55,182 nt of DNA from Bacteroidaceae bacterium (GCA_017546505.1 JAFYWV010000054.1:1-55182), one strand, 5' to 3'. Positions 1 to 10,264 are shown, counted from the stretch's first letter. The notes: a model not told the origin generated them from the sequence alone. Translations and numbers: made by a program.

Positions 1-34
1 ATTGCCGAAACCCAAACTCGTTTTATAATGTCAA

Positions 35-196
35 TCACTCCTCTACTTCAAACTCCTCTTTGCCCACACCACACAGGGGACATACATAGTCATCGGGAAG
101 GTTCTCGAATGCAACACCTGGTTCAATACCCTGCTCAGGGTCACCAATCTCCGGGTCGTAGACCCACTGACATACTGTACAGATATACTTTTTCAT
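35..196 (-). CDS. Rubredoxin, 53 aa
   Basis: The minus-strand frame encodes a complete 53-residue protein. It has the two metal-binding cysteine pairs of rubredoxin, CTVC at residues 6-9 and CPLC at 39-42. The aromatic [11 protein letters not shown] stretch follows the first pair and the [14 protein letters not shown] stretch frames the second. Length and spacing match the family (50-55 aa). Rubredoxins carry one Fe(SCys)4 centre and pass single electrons in the cytoplasm, in anaerobes often to peroxide- or superoxide-reducing enzymes. The partner cannot be told from the neighbours. A good promoter lies at 281-310, so it is probably a single-gene transcript. The ATG is the only sensible start. 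Confidence 0.95.
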   Translation of the reverse strand: MKKYICTVCQWVYDPEIGDPEQGIEPGVAFENLPDDYVCPLCGVGKEEFEVEE

Positions 197-280
197 AATC
201 GTTTTGTTATTATCTTAATATTCAACAATAGAGTGAAACATTTGTTCAAGCAGCAATGCTTTCCTCGTATGTTTCTGTCA

Positions 281-310
281 CAAAATTAACACATTTATAG
301 GAAAATCAAA
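281..310 (-). promoter_or_regulatory. Promoter of the rubredoxin gene
   Basis: Read on the minus strand, TAATTTTG (281-288) matches the Bacteroidetes -7 box TAnnTTTG. TTTG at 307-310 is a fitting -33 box, 18 nt away. Transcription would start near 275, giving a leader of about 80 nt. The rest of 197-474 shows no gene. Confidence 0.55.
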
Positions 311-474
311 ACAATTTTTAGTTAATTTGTTTTAATATTGAAATGATTTCATCTTTTCAATATAAGATACGATAATCATTAAACCACGTACACGGAACTC
401 CGCGTGGCCTACTATAAAAACAGATACCCGAACAGTTTATCATACTAAGGAAAACGAAAGGTGCAGTTCTGAGC

Positions 475-1173
475 CTATTTAGAAAGATATTCATCAATGA
501 GTACACGCATTCCCTCTGAAGCACCCTTTTTGATAACAACCACACCACGGCGAGTGACATTCACATCATTAGGGTCTATAAGATAGATGGGGACTCCTGC
601 CGGGACATAGTTCAGCAACCCCGCCGCCGGATAGACGTTCAATGATGTTCCAATGATGACAAAGATATCTACATCATCAAGAGCCTGAATGGCATCACAC
701 ATAAGTGGAACATCCTCACCGAACCACACGATATAAGGGCGCAACTGAGTGCCGTCCGCAGCCTTGTCACCGATATGCAATTCACTATCGGGTGATGGCA
801 AAGTACAGACATAGTTGAGGTTATGCGGCTCACGTGAAGAGCAAGCCTTCATAAGCTCTCCGTGCAGGTGTATGACATTTGTCGAGCCGGCACGTTCGTG
901 CAAGTCATCGACATTCTGTGTTACAACAGTGACATTGAAATTATCTTCCAAAGACGCCACAAGCCTATGACCTTCATTAGGTTCAACATTGAGCAACTCA
1001 CTGCGACGCTTATTATAGAACTCAAGCACAAGCCCGGGATTTGCAGCATAGCCCTCGGGAGTTGCTACCATATCCACAGGGTAATTATCCCATAGTCCAC
1101 CTCCACCGCGGAATGTACTCAACCCACTCTCAACACTCATTCCTGCACCGGTAAGAATAACAATCTTCTTCAT
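475..1173 (-). CDS. cobB: NAD-dependent protein deacylase, Sir2 family (class III type)
   Basis: 232 aa. The NAD-binding GAGMSVESG motif is at residues 9-17, TQNVDDLH at 85-92, and the HLHGE motif with the catalytic histidine (H104) at 102-106. FVIIGTSLNVYPAAG near 171-185 is the second Rossmann-fold signature. Sirtuins remove lysine acyl groups using NAD and release nicotinamide and O-acyl-ADP-ribose. Tyr53 and Arg56 form the YxxR pair that in SIRT5 and E. coli CobB binds acidic acyl groups (succinyl, malonyl). Only two cysteines (111, 123) lie in the small domain, so the usual four-Cys zinc site is absent. The gene follows the terminator of the SusC/D locus. I see no clear promoter in the short upstream gap. 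Confidence 0.93.
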   Translation of the reverse strand: MKKIVILTGAGMSVESGLSTFRGGGGLWDNYPVDMVATPEGYAANPGLVLEFYNKRRSELLNVEPNEGHRLVASLEDNFNVTVVTQNVDDLHERAGSTNVIHLHGELMKACSSREPHNLNYVCTLPSPDSELHIGDKAADGTQLRPYIVWFGEDVPLMCDAIQALDDVDIFVIIGTSLNVYPAAGLLNYVPAGVPIYLIDPNDVNVTRRGVVVIKKGASEGMRVLIDEYLSK

Positions 1174-1216
1174 AACATTTTATATAAATAGAGATGATAC
1201 TGATGTACACACAACA

Positions 1217-1252
1217 AAAAAACAAACCGAGGCTGAACCCCGGTTTGTTTTT
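1217..1252 (-). terminator. Terminator of the SusC/SusD/fasciclin operon
   Basis: On the minus strand, arms AACAAACCG and CGGTTTGTT enclose an 11-nt loop and are followed by a T run. It lies a few bases after the SusD stop codon and separates it from the sirtuin gene. Confidence 0.85.
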
Positions 1253-1257
1253 GTCTA

Positions 1258-3336
1258 TCATTCGTTTGACGACTCACCCTTTTCCACATCTTCAGGGTCA
1301 ACAGGTTCTACAACACCCTCGGGAAGTGGCAGATACCAATTAGACTCGTCCTGCAGCTTCGTCCAAAGTGCATCATCCATTTCAAACTTTACATTGCGGT
1401 ATGTCACATCGTTATTGTGTGCACGACCGGCTACACGCTTGGCAAGTACGTCATTGTCGCCCATTGCTTTGGCAAAACGTATGAGGTCACCGAAACGAGT
1501 ACCCTCCCAAGCAAGCTCAAGTGCCAACTCATCGATAACAAGGTCGGCAATGTAGTTGAGCGAGTCCTGATAAGTGATTGTAACACCTTCCTTGATGTAC
1601 TCAACTTTGTTCTCAACCTCTGTATGACCCAAATAACGTGCTATACAGGTGTCGTTCAAAGCATAGTAGGCATTACGCTCGCTGCAACCGCTACCGCGTG
1701 AGTGAATACCCTCGTTCTTGTTGAATGCCTCGGCTGTGAAGTTGAACTTCAAAGAGTCGTCGCAAGCTGCAAGATACTTGACCATACGTGGGTTACGGGC
1801 AATTGTATCCTTGTTCTGAATGAGGTAGCTGAATATTGTATCACCATTAGCGTCGAGCATTGCACTATCAGCATACTCAGGGTTCTTTAAAACTCTATAG
1901 TTGGTCTTGACACCCTCCTTGAGAACTGTCATCGCAAGCTCCATTGCTCCCTTATAGCCATCACGCTCCAGGCCAACCAAAGCCTCGGCAAAGCGCAGAT
2001 ATGCAAGTTCCTTGCGCTGGAGAATAAGGAAGAGAGTTCTGACGATAGGCTTATAATCCTGTTCTAAGCCCAATGAACCGTCTTTCTCCTCAAAGTTGAA
2101 CTTACCGATGATATTGCTATACAATGTGCTGAACTCATCCTCACCGTGCTGTGAGTATGTAGTGGCAAGAACACGAAGGTCTCCGGAATACTCATAGTGA
2201 TGGCTGTACTCAGGCTTCTCTTTCATATCTTCGGGATCCTTCAAATAGCAATATACCTGATTTGCTGCCAATGACAGAATACCCGGAGATGCGGTAACCT
2301 GCGCTGTACCCACCTCACCCTGCGGTGCAAACACCGATGCAAGATTTGAAGTTGTACCTTCAAGGTCTGTATTTGCAAATGGAATGATGGTGAAATAGTT
2401 TTCCTTACTGTTCTCGTCGAAGTTATCTACCGAGAAGAGTTTCAAGAAGTCATTCTTGAAATTAGCAACCCTACCACCCTCGCCGGTCCATCTGGCCTTG
2501 TTACCGGTGTCGGCATACTTCTTTGCAGTCTCATTTGTACCTGCACCCGCTATCTGAGAATAGAAGGAGTTTGCAGCATTCTTATAGTCACCCTTCCAAA
2601 GGTAAAGTTCACCGAGCAACATTCTGACAGGTACAAAAAGCTGTTTTGTATCTATCATTTTCTCTACTCTTGTTCCGTTCTTCAGATAACCGAACTTGAG
2701 AACTTTGTCGTCTTTTCCCCAAGATGGCATACGATAGGCAGCCGGGTTCTCAAAAGGAAGGAGCTCTGCAATAAGTTCGTTTACAATCTGGTCACGAGTG
2801 AGCATAGGCTTCATCATAACAGCCTCGGCAGCACTGTGTGTCAGGATTGGTTCGGTAAAATAAGGAACTGCTCCATAGTTGATAGCCAACTGAAGATAGG
2901 TCCAGGCACGAATGCTCTTTACTGCCACAAATTCAGGGAGCATAAGACGCACACCATTTTTTTCAAGTGTCGTATCTACACGAGCCAAATAGATGTTACA
3001 ATTGTTGATAACAGAATAATAATCCTTGACATCAAGGTATTTGTTTGAGTTCAGATTATAGGTTAAATTGCACAACTCCTGAATATCAACAACCGCACTG
3101 GCCTCACTGACAGTTACCAGGTCGGCACGCAACTCGTTGAAAAGTATCTGACGGTCGGCAACTCCTTGAACTGCTTTAAGGATACCAAGAACCGAATACA
3201 CAGAGTCATTGAGTGTCCAATCATCAAACTCATACTCCACACGGTTTGAGTCAACATTCAACATATCATCGCAGGAACAGAAAAGAGATGTTCCGCCAAT
3301 AAGGAATGCCATTATATAAATAAGTCTCTTTTTCAT
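1258..3336 (-). CDS. SusD/RagB-family nutrient-binding surface lipoprotein (second pair)
   Basis: 692 aa from the chosen ATG. The frame stays open to 3354, but that codon is GTG, and the later ATG gives the cleaner signal MKKRLIYIMAFLIGGTSLFCSC with a lipobox. SusD proteins sit on the outer surface as a lid on the SusC barrel and deliver ligand to it. The N-terminal DDMLNVDSN, the helical TPR-like middle (VKSIRAWTYLQLAINYGAVPYF, VRMLLGELYLWKGDY) and the C-terminal ELAWEGTRFGDLIRFAKA and WYLPLPEGV motifs are typical. At about 690 residues it is longer than most SusD proteins (500-600). It lies 56 nt after its SusC and is the last gene of the operon. Substrate unknown. Confidence 0.92.
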   Translation of the reverse strand: MKKRLIYIMAFLIGGTSLFCSCDDMLNVDSNRVEYEFDDWTLNDSVYSVLGILKAVQGVADRQILFNELRADLVTVSEASAVVDIQELCNLTYNLNSNKYLDVKDYYSVINNCNIYLARVDTTLEKNGVRLMLPEFVAVKSIRAWTYLQLAINYGAVPYFTEPILTHSAAEAVMMKPMLTRDQIVNELIAELLPFENPAAYRMPSWGKDDKVLKFGYLKNGTRVEKMIDTKQLFVPVRMLLGELYLWKGDYKNAANSFYSQIAGAGTNETAKKYADTGNKARWTGEGGRVANFKNDFLKLFSVDNFDENSKENYFTIIPFANTDLEGTTSNLASVFAPQGEVGTAQVTASPGILSLAANQVYCYLKDPEDMKEKPEYSHHYEYSGDLRVLATTYSQHGEDEFSTLYSNIIGKFNFEEKDGSLGLEQDYKPIVRTLFLILQRKELAYLRFAEALVGLERDGYKGAMELAMTVLKEGVKTNYRVLKNPEYADSAMLDANGDTIFSYLIQNKDTIARNPRMVKYLAACDDSLKFNFTAEAFNKNEGIHSRGSGCSERNAYYALNDTCIARYLGHTEVENKVEYIKEGVTITYQDSLNYIADLVIDELALELAWEGTRFGDLIRFAKAMGDNDVLAKRVAGRAHNNDVTYRNVKFEMDDALWTKLQDESNWYLPLPEGVVEPVDPEDVEKGESSNE

Positions 3337-3392
3337 TGTCATATATTTTTTCACACTTTAAACAATTTTCATTAACAAAGGCTTTCCACAAA

Positions 3393-6300
3393 TTATAGAT
3401 TAACCTTAACACCGAGGTGGAAGCTACGTGTCTGTGGCAACAGACCGGCATCGACACCCTGATACAACACATTATTGTTAACAGAGAACTCGGGGTCGGC
3501 GCCCTTGTATTTTGTTAGCGTGTAGACGTTCTCGGCAGCACCCCAAACGGTCAAGCCCTGCAACCAGTTGATTGAAAGTGGAATCTCGTATGAGAGTCTG
3601 ATGCTCTTGAGGCGAATGTATGAACCATCCTCAATCCAACGGTCAGAGAAACGAGAGTTGCCCACAGGGTCACCGAATGCAACCGATGGGATATCGGTAT
3701 CCTGGCCCTCGACAGTCCAACGGTTAAGCATTGCTGTTGTCTGGTTGTAGAATGTAGAGCCGCTCTCGAGCTGCTGACGATAGTAATTATATACATCGTT
3801 GCCAACAGAGTAATTGAAGTTCACATCAAGTGTAATTCCCTTATAGGCCAATCGTGTGAAGATATTACCATAGAAATCGGGATTAGGATTACCGATAACG
3901 GTCTTGTCGTTCTCATCGATGAGACCCAAAGGCTCGCCGTCGGCAACAGATGTGTTCACGTCAACAAACTTCATATCACCGGCCTTGAAATAATTTTTCT
4001 TACCTCTGGCATCTGTCTGATAAAGGCCATACGCATCGGCATCTTCAGAAGTTTTGATTACGCCGTCGGTCTTGTAACCCCAGAACACGCCAACCGGCTG
4101 GCCGACCATTGTTGCAACCTCGCCACCGTAAACCGACACCGGAGCAAGTGACTCATCAAGTGCTGTCACCTCGTTTTTGTAGTGACCGACAGATGCGCCC
4201 AACTCCCACTGGAAATTCTTGCTGTTAATCAACTTGGCATTAAGCGTTGCCTCAAAACCTGTATTCATAAGCTCACCGCCGTTAGCCCAGTACTTGCCCA
4301 TACCTGTTACAAACTGGTATTGCTTCTGCACAAGAAGGTCACTGGTCTTTGCCTTGTACCAATCGAATGATAGTGCAAGACGGTTATCGAAGAGCATAGC
4401 ATCGAGACCCAAATTCACACGGGATGTTGTCTCCCATTTCACACCATCGTTCTCAACATTACCCAACTGCAGACCCATTGACTGGTCGTAGAACTTTACA
4501 GACTGCAAATAACTGCGTGCTGCCAAATAGTCAATGGCATCGTTACCGGTGATGTCATAACCGGCACGGAGCTTAAGCATATTTATTGGCTTAACATTGA
4601 ACCAAGGTTCTGATGAAACAAGCCAAGCAGCCTGTGCCGATGGGAAGAAGCCCCACGAAACACCCAACATCTTTAGAGCATTCTCGGCTTTACCACCAAA
4701 GCGTGATGAAGTCTCGAGTGACGCTGCCAACTGCAAGAAGTAACGTGTCTTGTAAGCATAGTCGGCTGATAGATACCAAGACATATTTGACCAAACATTC
4801 TTATCACCATCACTGTCAAGGTGCTCAAGGTTGTTATTAATATTGAAATTGGTATCACTTCCCGAGTTTGCACCACTCAGAGCATTTGAGTCGATATTGA
4901 AGTTGGTATAACGGAAACCACCGAACAAATTTACATTGTGGGCACCGAATACCTTGCCCCAAGCAACACGAGTGTCACTTGACAAAGCTGCCTCCTTACC
5001 GAAATAAGAAGATATGTAATTTCCGATTTTACCATTCAAAGAACTTACATAGAAGTGAAGTCTGTTATCATCGGCCACTGTAGAGTATGGCAAGAAATAT
5101 TTCTCACTGACACGATACAAAGAGTAGTTGAAAGTCTCTGTGAATGTGAAATCACCGAGCTTGTACTCCGGAGCTATTGTAATACCCATATTTGTATACT
5201 CAAGTTCGTTCTTGTGAGGGTCTGAAGCCTTGCTAAGAATTGTCATCGGGTTATACAATGAGTTATTGGGGTATGTAACACCGGAAGCTCTTGTAACATC
5301 CCAAGCAAAATCATCGGCTACATCAATGATTGAACTCAACTGACCGTTTGTTGCATAACGATAGGGGCTGAGGAATGGTGACTTGACAGATGCAAGGGCT
5401 CCCAAAGATGTCAATGGAAATGCAGTCTGATCCTCGCGCAAACCGTCATCGAGCAACTCACGACCTACACGTGCATAGGAGATATCAATGCGTGTCGTAA
5501 AGTTGTCGGTAAGAAGAATATCCGAGTTCAGACGTATGTTAAGACGATTAAAATCATTGCCCTTGATTGGAGAGTTACCCAAAGTGTAACCGAAAGAGAA
5601 GTTGTACATCGCAACCTCATCACCACCCTCTACGTTAACCTTGTAGTTCTGTGTGATTGCCTCGCGGTACACGATATCAGTCCAATCGGTATTGTTGTGG
5701 TACTTATCGTAGTAGATGAAACCGCTTGTCAACTTGCCGTTGGCGTCGTACACAGGCTTGTCGGCACGCAAGAACGGAGTATTACGGTTTGGATTTACGT
5801 TCATTGTACCAACGAGGTCATTGGTGTAGAGACGATAATCCTCGGCTGAGAGCACGCTTGGTGTCTTTGGTTCGAGTGAGACATTCGCGTAGATGTTCGC
5901 TGTGATGCGTGTAGCCATACTCTCACCGCGCTTGGTGTTGATTATTATCACACCATTTGTTGCACGTGCACCATAAATTGCTGCACCATTCTTGAGAACC
6001 TTGACATCACGGATATCATTTACATCAATTGCAGATAGGATATTGTTATAGATACCCATATGAATTGACTCGCTATTCTCCTGCAAATCCCAAATCACAC
6101 CATCAACGACGACAAGAGGTTGCGTATTTGCATTGAGCGAATTTATACCGCGAATGAACATTGCTGCACCGATGCCGATTGTTCCTGAACGGTTCACTGT
6201 GCGAACATCGGCACCAATCTTGTTCTGGATATCAGCATCAATTGACTGCGCTGTGGTTATACCCTCGTCAAAGCCTCTCTCGGCAGTGACAAGAATCTCA

Positions 6301-6731
6301 TCGTTGTAGTTCTCGGCAAACTTGTCAGAGTAAAGACGCACGTTGATAATGTCTCTTTTACCGACCGGTTTCTGAACGAGCAGATAGTCCGGAGTTGAGA
6401 ATGTAATAAGGGTTGCATAAGATGGCAGATTGAGTTTATACTTACCCTCTGCATCGGTCATTGTTGTAATTCTCTTGTGACCTGTAGCTTGGACACGCAC
6501 ACCCGCCATTGGCTGGTTGGTAGCCGCATCATACACTGTACCGGTCACGGTGTGTACATCTGCAACAGGAGCCTTTCCTGTCATTTTCTCGACCTTGACA
6601 GAATCGCTTGCTACAGTGTTCTCTGGCATCGAACCCGATGCAAGAACTGCTGATGGCATCAAAAGCATCAATGCCACTGATAATTGCATTAATTGTCGCT
6701 TATACATAGTTAATCTTCTTTTTTTCATCAT
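3393..6731 (-). CDS. SusC/RagA-family TonB-linked outer-membrane transporter (second pair)
   Basis: 1112 aa. A cleavable signal ends near ASG. A carboxypeptidase-regulatory-like domain follows (TVTGTVYDAATNQPMAGVRVQAT, about 60-130), then the plug (GIGAAMFIRGINSLN, LVVVDGVI, VLKNGAAIYGARATNGVIIINTKRG), then a beta-barrel ending in the aromatic-type strand FHLGVKVNL. SusC proteins import ligands across the outer membrane using TonB energy. Two adjacent Met codons and another at residue 9 are possible starts; the first begins 5 nt after the fasciclin stop, so translation is probably coupled. The plug differs clearly from the other SusC in this locus, so the two pairs are not a recent duplication. 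Confidence 0.95.
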   Translation of the reverse strand: MMKKRRLTMYKRQLMQLSVALMLLMPSAVLASGSMPENTVASDSVKVEKMTGKAPVADVHTVTGTVYDAATNQPMAGVRVQATGHKRITTMTDAEGKYKLNLPSYATLITFSTPDYLLVQKPVGKRDIINVRLYSDKFAENYNDEILVTAERGFDEGITTAQSIDADIQNKIGADVRTVNRSGTIGIGAAMFIRGINSLNANTQPLVVVDGVIWDLQENSESIHMGIYNNILSAIDVNDIRDVKVLKNGAAIYGARATNGVIIINTKRGESMATRITANIYANVSLEPKTPSVLSAEDYRLYTNDLVGTMNVNPNRNTPFLRADKPVYDANGKLTSGFIYYDKYHNNTDWTDIVYREAITQNYKVNVEGGDEVAMYNFSFGYTLGNSPIKGNDFNRLNIRLNSDILLTDNFTTRIDISYARVGRELLDDGLREDQTAFPLTSLGALASVKSPFLSPYRYATNGQLSSIIDVADDFAWDVTRASGVTYPNNSLYNPMTILSKASDPHKNELEYTNMGITIAPEYKLGDFTFTETFNYSLYRVSEKYFLPYSTVADDNRLHFYVSSLNGKIGNYISSYFGKEAALSSDTRVAWGKVFGAHNVNLFGGFRYTNFNIDSNALSGANSGSDTNFNINNNLEHLDSDGDKNVWSNMSWYLSADYAYKTRYFLQLAASLETSSRFGGKAENALKMLGVSWGFFPSAQAAWLVSSEPWFNVKPINMLKLRAGYDITGNDAIDYLAARSYLQSVKFYDQSMGLQLGNVENDGVKWETTSRVNLGLDAMLFDNRLALSFDWYKAKTSDLLVQKQYQFVTGMGKYWANGGELMNTGFEATLNAKLINSKNFQWELGASVGHYKNEVTALDESLAPVSVYGGEVATMVGQPVGVFWGYKTDGVIKTSEDADAYGLYQTDARGKKNYFKAGDMKFVDVNTSVADGEPLGLIDENDKTVIGNPNPDFYGNIFTRLAYKGITLDVNFNYSVGNDVYNYYRQQLESGSTFYNQTTAMLNRWTVEGQDTDIPSVAFGDPVGNSRFSDRWIEDGSYIRLKSIRLSYEIPLSINWLQGLTVWGAAENVYTLTKYKGADPEFSVNNNVLYQGVDAGLLPQTRSFHLGVKVNL

Positions 6732-6736
6732 ACAAA

Positions 6737-8467
6737 CTATTCTTCAGTATCAAGAACCGGAATAAGCAAAATCTTGTCTATACGGATAGAGGTATCGTAG
6801 TTTATACCTTTTTTCTTTTCATTATTAGTTGGCTGATTGGTTTTCACTTCAATTTGGAATGCATACTCTTTTGATGAAGTGACATCGTATGACTCACAAT
6901 ATTTCGGTTGTATAACAGCTCTCTCACTATCTCTCTCTCCATCAACAGTAAGGAACAATGTATCAACTTTGAACGGATCGGTATAGGTAAATATTTTTCT
7001 ACCATCGTAAAGTCTGTTAACAGAACCCTTACCGGGTTGCTGTGTCACATTGATATTCAGTTTACTCTTGTACATTGTCTCCTTGTCTATGTTAGCATTT
7101 GTGATATTCCTTGGAACAAAGACTATTGCGACATTGTACTTTGCAGACAACACTTTCGGTACATAGAACTTCACTGTGGCAACACCTTCAGATTTTGGCA
7201 AATTGAAATATGCACCGCCGGAAATTTCAGAGCCGATAAATATTGAATCCGTATTGATTTCCTTTTTGCTGGCATAAAGGATTTCAGTAGAACTCAAACT
7301 TACCGCAGTCGTGTCCAACATCGATGTATTTTCGCCCTCAAGGAAGATTGTATCGTGCCACAAATCTGTTGGTTTGTAAGGCATTGCGTCAACAACCTTG
7401 AACGTACCATTAGATAGTTCCTTTGTGAGTCCAGGTATTACATTTCTCTCAAGGTCTTCCTTTGCAAACAACGGACGCTTATACTGGCCACGATAAGCAG
7501 GCATCGCTGAATCCTCGGGGAATTTGAGATGTCTCTGTTCCTTCACACTATATGTCATAAATTTTAGAGTGTGAAGACGCGCATAATATCTACGCAATGA
7601 GTCGCGCTCCTCTTTTTTAATATCACTCAAGTTGTCTGACGACAGGTCATAGTTGAAATAACTCTCGGCAAGTTCAACTGCCTTTTTCCACATATCGTTG
7701 CTTGGAACGTATACTACATAAGTTGAGTCTTCAGAATCAAGACGACCAACTCGTGTTGTATTGAGCCAAACATTAGATGTTGTAAACACAGAGTCGATAT
7801 ATGTCTGCTGACCATTCACAACAGGACCAACCAAACTTGCACCCTGATTAAACTCCGTAACATCAAAGCTATAAAGGTAATCGCGAACAGAATCAACATT
7901 CTCGGCAACCTTCAAATACTCCCAAATACTATACTTATACTCAGAAGGCTTTGCAATCTTATGGAGAAGACCGTTCATTACACGGATATTCTTCTCCTCA
8001 AGAGCAACACCGGAGAATGTGTAACCATCCTTGTAATTACCTGTGAATAGAGCATTCTTGTTGTTGAGCAGCAACACCAGATTGTCGCTGTCAAGTTCAC
8101 CATTCGCAGGCACAAGATGATTGGCAATGTGAGCCATAATAAATGTACGGAAAACGTGGTCGCGGTCTGTTGTTGTCTTTTCAATAATAGCATCCTTATC
8201 GAATGTACCGTTCTTTGGAGCCCACAAAGTATATACTCTTGATTGGTTGAACAAAGAGTCGATACAATGTTCGCCACAGGCATTTAGCACATCAACAAAA
8301 TCGGACAATTCACTGTCATCTAAAATTACCTCCTTCATCTTTTTGTCGGCAAAAGGAGTTGCAGCGGTTGGATTTATGCCCACTGTATCTTCACAAGAAG
8401 CACCTACAAGCATAAAACCGAACATCATTGCTGCGACAAATATCTTATGTCTAAATAATTTATTCAT
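6737..8467 (-). CDS. Fasciclin-domain surface lipoprotein (second)
   Basis: 576 aa from the ATG at 8467; the longer frame would begin with TTG. The signal FVAAMMFGFMLVGASC gives a lipid-anchored cysteine. At least one fasciclin (FAS1) domain is visible: SRVYTLWAPKNGTFD near 85, HIANHLVP, and NIRVMNGLLHKI near 170. A second partial copy starts at STYVVYVPSNDMWKKA near 255. The C-terminal part is beta-rich (SGGAYFNLPKSEG, VDTLFLTVDGERD) and may be a carbohydrate-binding-like fold, which is only inference. FAS1 domains generally mediate adhesion or protein-protein contacts. It is coupled to the following susC (5 nt) but 90 nt from the preceding susD; that gap holds a weak inverted repeat (GGCCT 8499-8503 with AGGCC 8531-8535). 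Confidence 0.85.
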   Translation of the reverse strand: MNKLFRHKIFVAAMMFGFMLVGASCEDTVGINPTAATPFADKKMKEVILDDSELSDFVDVLNACGEHCIDSLFNQSRVYTLWAPKNGTFDKDAIIEKTTTDRDHVFRTFIMAHIANHLVPANGELDSDNLVLLLNNKNALFTGNYKDGYTFSGVALEEKNIRVMNGLLHKIAKPSEYKYSIWEYLKVAENVDSVRDYLYSFDVTEFNQGASLVGPVVNGQQTYIDSVFTTSNVWLNTTRVGRLDSEDSTYVVYVPSNDMWKKAVELAESYFNYDLSSDNLSDIKKEERDSLRRYYARLHTLKFMTYSVKEQRHLKFPEDSAMPAYRGQYKRPLFAKEDLERNVIPGLTKELSNGTFKVVDAMPYKPTDLWHDTIFLEGENTSMLDTTAVSLSSTEILYASKKEINTDSIFIGSEISGGAYFNLPKSEGVATVKFYVPKVLSAKYNVAIVFVPRNITNANIDKETMYKSKLNINVTQQPGKGSVNRLYDGRKIFTYTDPFKVDTLFLTVDGERDSERAVIQPKYCESYDVTSSKEYAFQIEVKTNQPTNNEKKKGINYDTSIRIDKILLIPVLDTEE

Positions 8468-8557
8468 ATTATGTATATGTTTTGGTTTCTTATTCAAGGG
8501 CCTTTCAAACTCACGATATCCACCACAAACAGGCCTCTATTATAAATACCCTTTTAT

Positions 8558-10252
8558 TTAATTCTTCTCTGTCGTTTCACTCTTACTTTCGTATGCCGGA
8601 TTTTGCTTCAAATTCTTGTTATACCTCAATTCATCGATGTGAATTGGCATAAACAGACCGTCGATTTTATCCATCTTGATTTTTACGACTGCGCTGTTCT
8701 CAAGTTTTTCGGCAACATACACGATGTTCTTAGTACTCTTCTCTCTCAAAGCAAGACGCACAAGGTCATACCAACGCTTTCCCTCGTATGAAAGCTCAAG
8801 CAGACGCTCTTTTCTCACCAACTCCATAGATTTCTCTTGGGTCATATAGTTCCTTTCATACAATGGATTTGTTATATCTGTGGAATCACGTCTTGAACGT
8901 GTATTGATTGCCTTAACAATCTTGAATGCCTCACGGAAATCGGTCTCGGCAGCACTCTCACGTGTTACCAATGCCTCTGCCATCATCAAAAGCACATCTG
9001 TTCGGCGATAGATAATCCAATTGGCATCCCAATCATCCGACTTGCGGAAATTCTTTCCGGGAGACCCCTTGGCAACATACTTCAGAACCTTTATACTCTT
9101 GTCGGCATCAGATGATTTTGGTGGGGCAGACACATACGAATAACGACGAAGGTCATCCTCCTCGAAATTAGTCTCGGCAAAAGTTGTAGGCACCTGCACC
9201 CAACCGACTGCAGAACCAGTTCCGTACACGTTGCACACGCCATTGAATCGACCGTTTGTCACATTATCACCCTGAACCTGCAACTCGAATATCGACTCGG
9301 AAGAGTTTTTTCCACCAAAAATTTCATCATAGGCAGAACTTTGATTATCGTTACTCTTCTGTTTGTTCTGTATCAGATTGTATGCAAACACTTCAACAGG
9401 CTTGTTCTCGTTTTTCTTTTTGAGTGCACTATCCATATTGAATATCACTTTCCTACAATTCTCGATACACGCATCGTAGTACATCTGGTCGTCACCCGGC
9501 TGAACAAGCTCTGCGTTATCCTCGTAGTACTTTGCAAAAGCTGCACGCCAAAGATTAACATCAGCCTTCATAGCCAACACGGCATTGGTTGTTATGCGAC
9601 CAAAATTGTGCTGGTCAGATGAGAATGCACCAGACTTCATAACCATCTTCTCGGCAAGATCCAAATCGGCCATAATCGTGTTCAACGCTTCCATTGGATG
9701 TACCTGTACATACTCTGGAATTTCGGCATCATTTCTTGCTGATTTCATAGCCAAAGGTATGTCGCGGAAAGTACGGACAAGGTAGAAGTGGCAAAGAGCA
9801 CGCATTGCATACATCTCGCCCTTTACAACCTCAAGGTCACCCTCTGAGAAGTCCGGGTCACGCTCTACTACTCTATCGGCACACTCCAATATCAGATTGG
9901 CATAGTTGATAGCCTCATAGAAAATACCCCAACGGCAAAATCTGTTCTCGTCATCAATGTCCGCCTCTACAATATTCTTGATGTCAACATCCTCTCTTGT
10001 AGAAACAGTCATATTCTCAGAGCGCAACTCGCCCCAAATTATCGCCTTTGAGACAGCATCAGCACTAAGCAACTTCAGATAGCTTGTTGCAAGCATACCG
10101 TTTACCTGGTCTTTTGTCTGCCAAAAATTCTCTTCAACAACCTTATCAGGTGGAATGATTGTCAAATAATCGGTACAAGAAGTCAACAATGAGCCAAAAG
10201 CTACAATTGCTGCCAGAACCGTTTTGCTATATATTTTAGATACTATTTTCAT
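8558..10252 (-). CDS. SusD/RagB-family surface lipoprotein (first pair)
   Basis: 564 aa, normal SusD length. The signal peptide ends in the lipobox LLTSC (Cys26). DYLTIIPPDKVVEENFW matches the conserved SusD N-terminus. MRALCHFYLVRTFRDIPL near 155 is the canonical SusD motif. IIYRRTDVLLMMAEALV and ERLLELSYEGKRWYDLVRLAL in the C-terminal third are also diagnostic, as is FMPIHIDELRYNKNLKQNPAY at the end. The protein should cap the adjacent SusC on the cell surface. It begins 12 nt after the SusC stop codon, as expected for a co-expressed pair. No nearby enzyme suggests a glycan, so the ligand is open. Confidence 0.96.
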   Translation of the reverse strand: MKIVSKIYSKTVLAAIVAFGSLLTSCTDYLTIIPPDKVVEENFWQTKDQVNGMLATSYLKLLSADAVSKAIIWGELRSENMTVSTREDVDIKNIVEADIDDENRFCRWGIFYEAINYANLILECADRVVERDPDFSEGDLEVVKGEMYAMRALCHFYLVRTFRDIPLAMKSARNDAEIPEYVQVHPMEALNTIMADLDLAEKMVMKSGAFSSDQHNFGRITTNAVLAMKADVNLWRAAFAKYYEDNAELVQPGDDQMYYDACIENCRKVIFNMDSALKKKNENKPVEVFAYNLIQNKQKSNDNQSSAYDEIFGGKNSSESIFELQVQGDNVTNGRFNGVCNVYGTGSAVGWVQVPTTFAETNFEEDDLRRYSYVSAPPKSSDADKSIKVLKYVAKGSPGKNFRKSDDWDANWIIYRRTDVLLMMAEALVTRESAAETDFREAFKIVKAINTRSRRDSTDITNPLYERNYMTQEKSMELVRKERLLELSYEGKRWYDLVRLALREKSTKNIVYVAEKLENSAVVKIKMDKIDGLFMPIHIDELRYNKNLKQNPAYESKSETTEKN

Positions 10253-10264
10253 ATTCGTAAACTT

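Noticed and set aside
357-560. 67-codon minus-strand frame after the sirtuin gene
   Set aside because: It overlaps the end of the sirtuin gene out of frame and has no family resemblance or leader.
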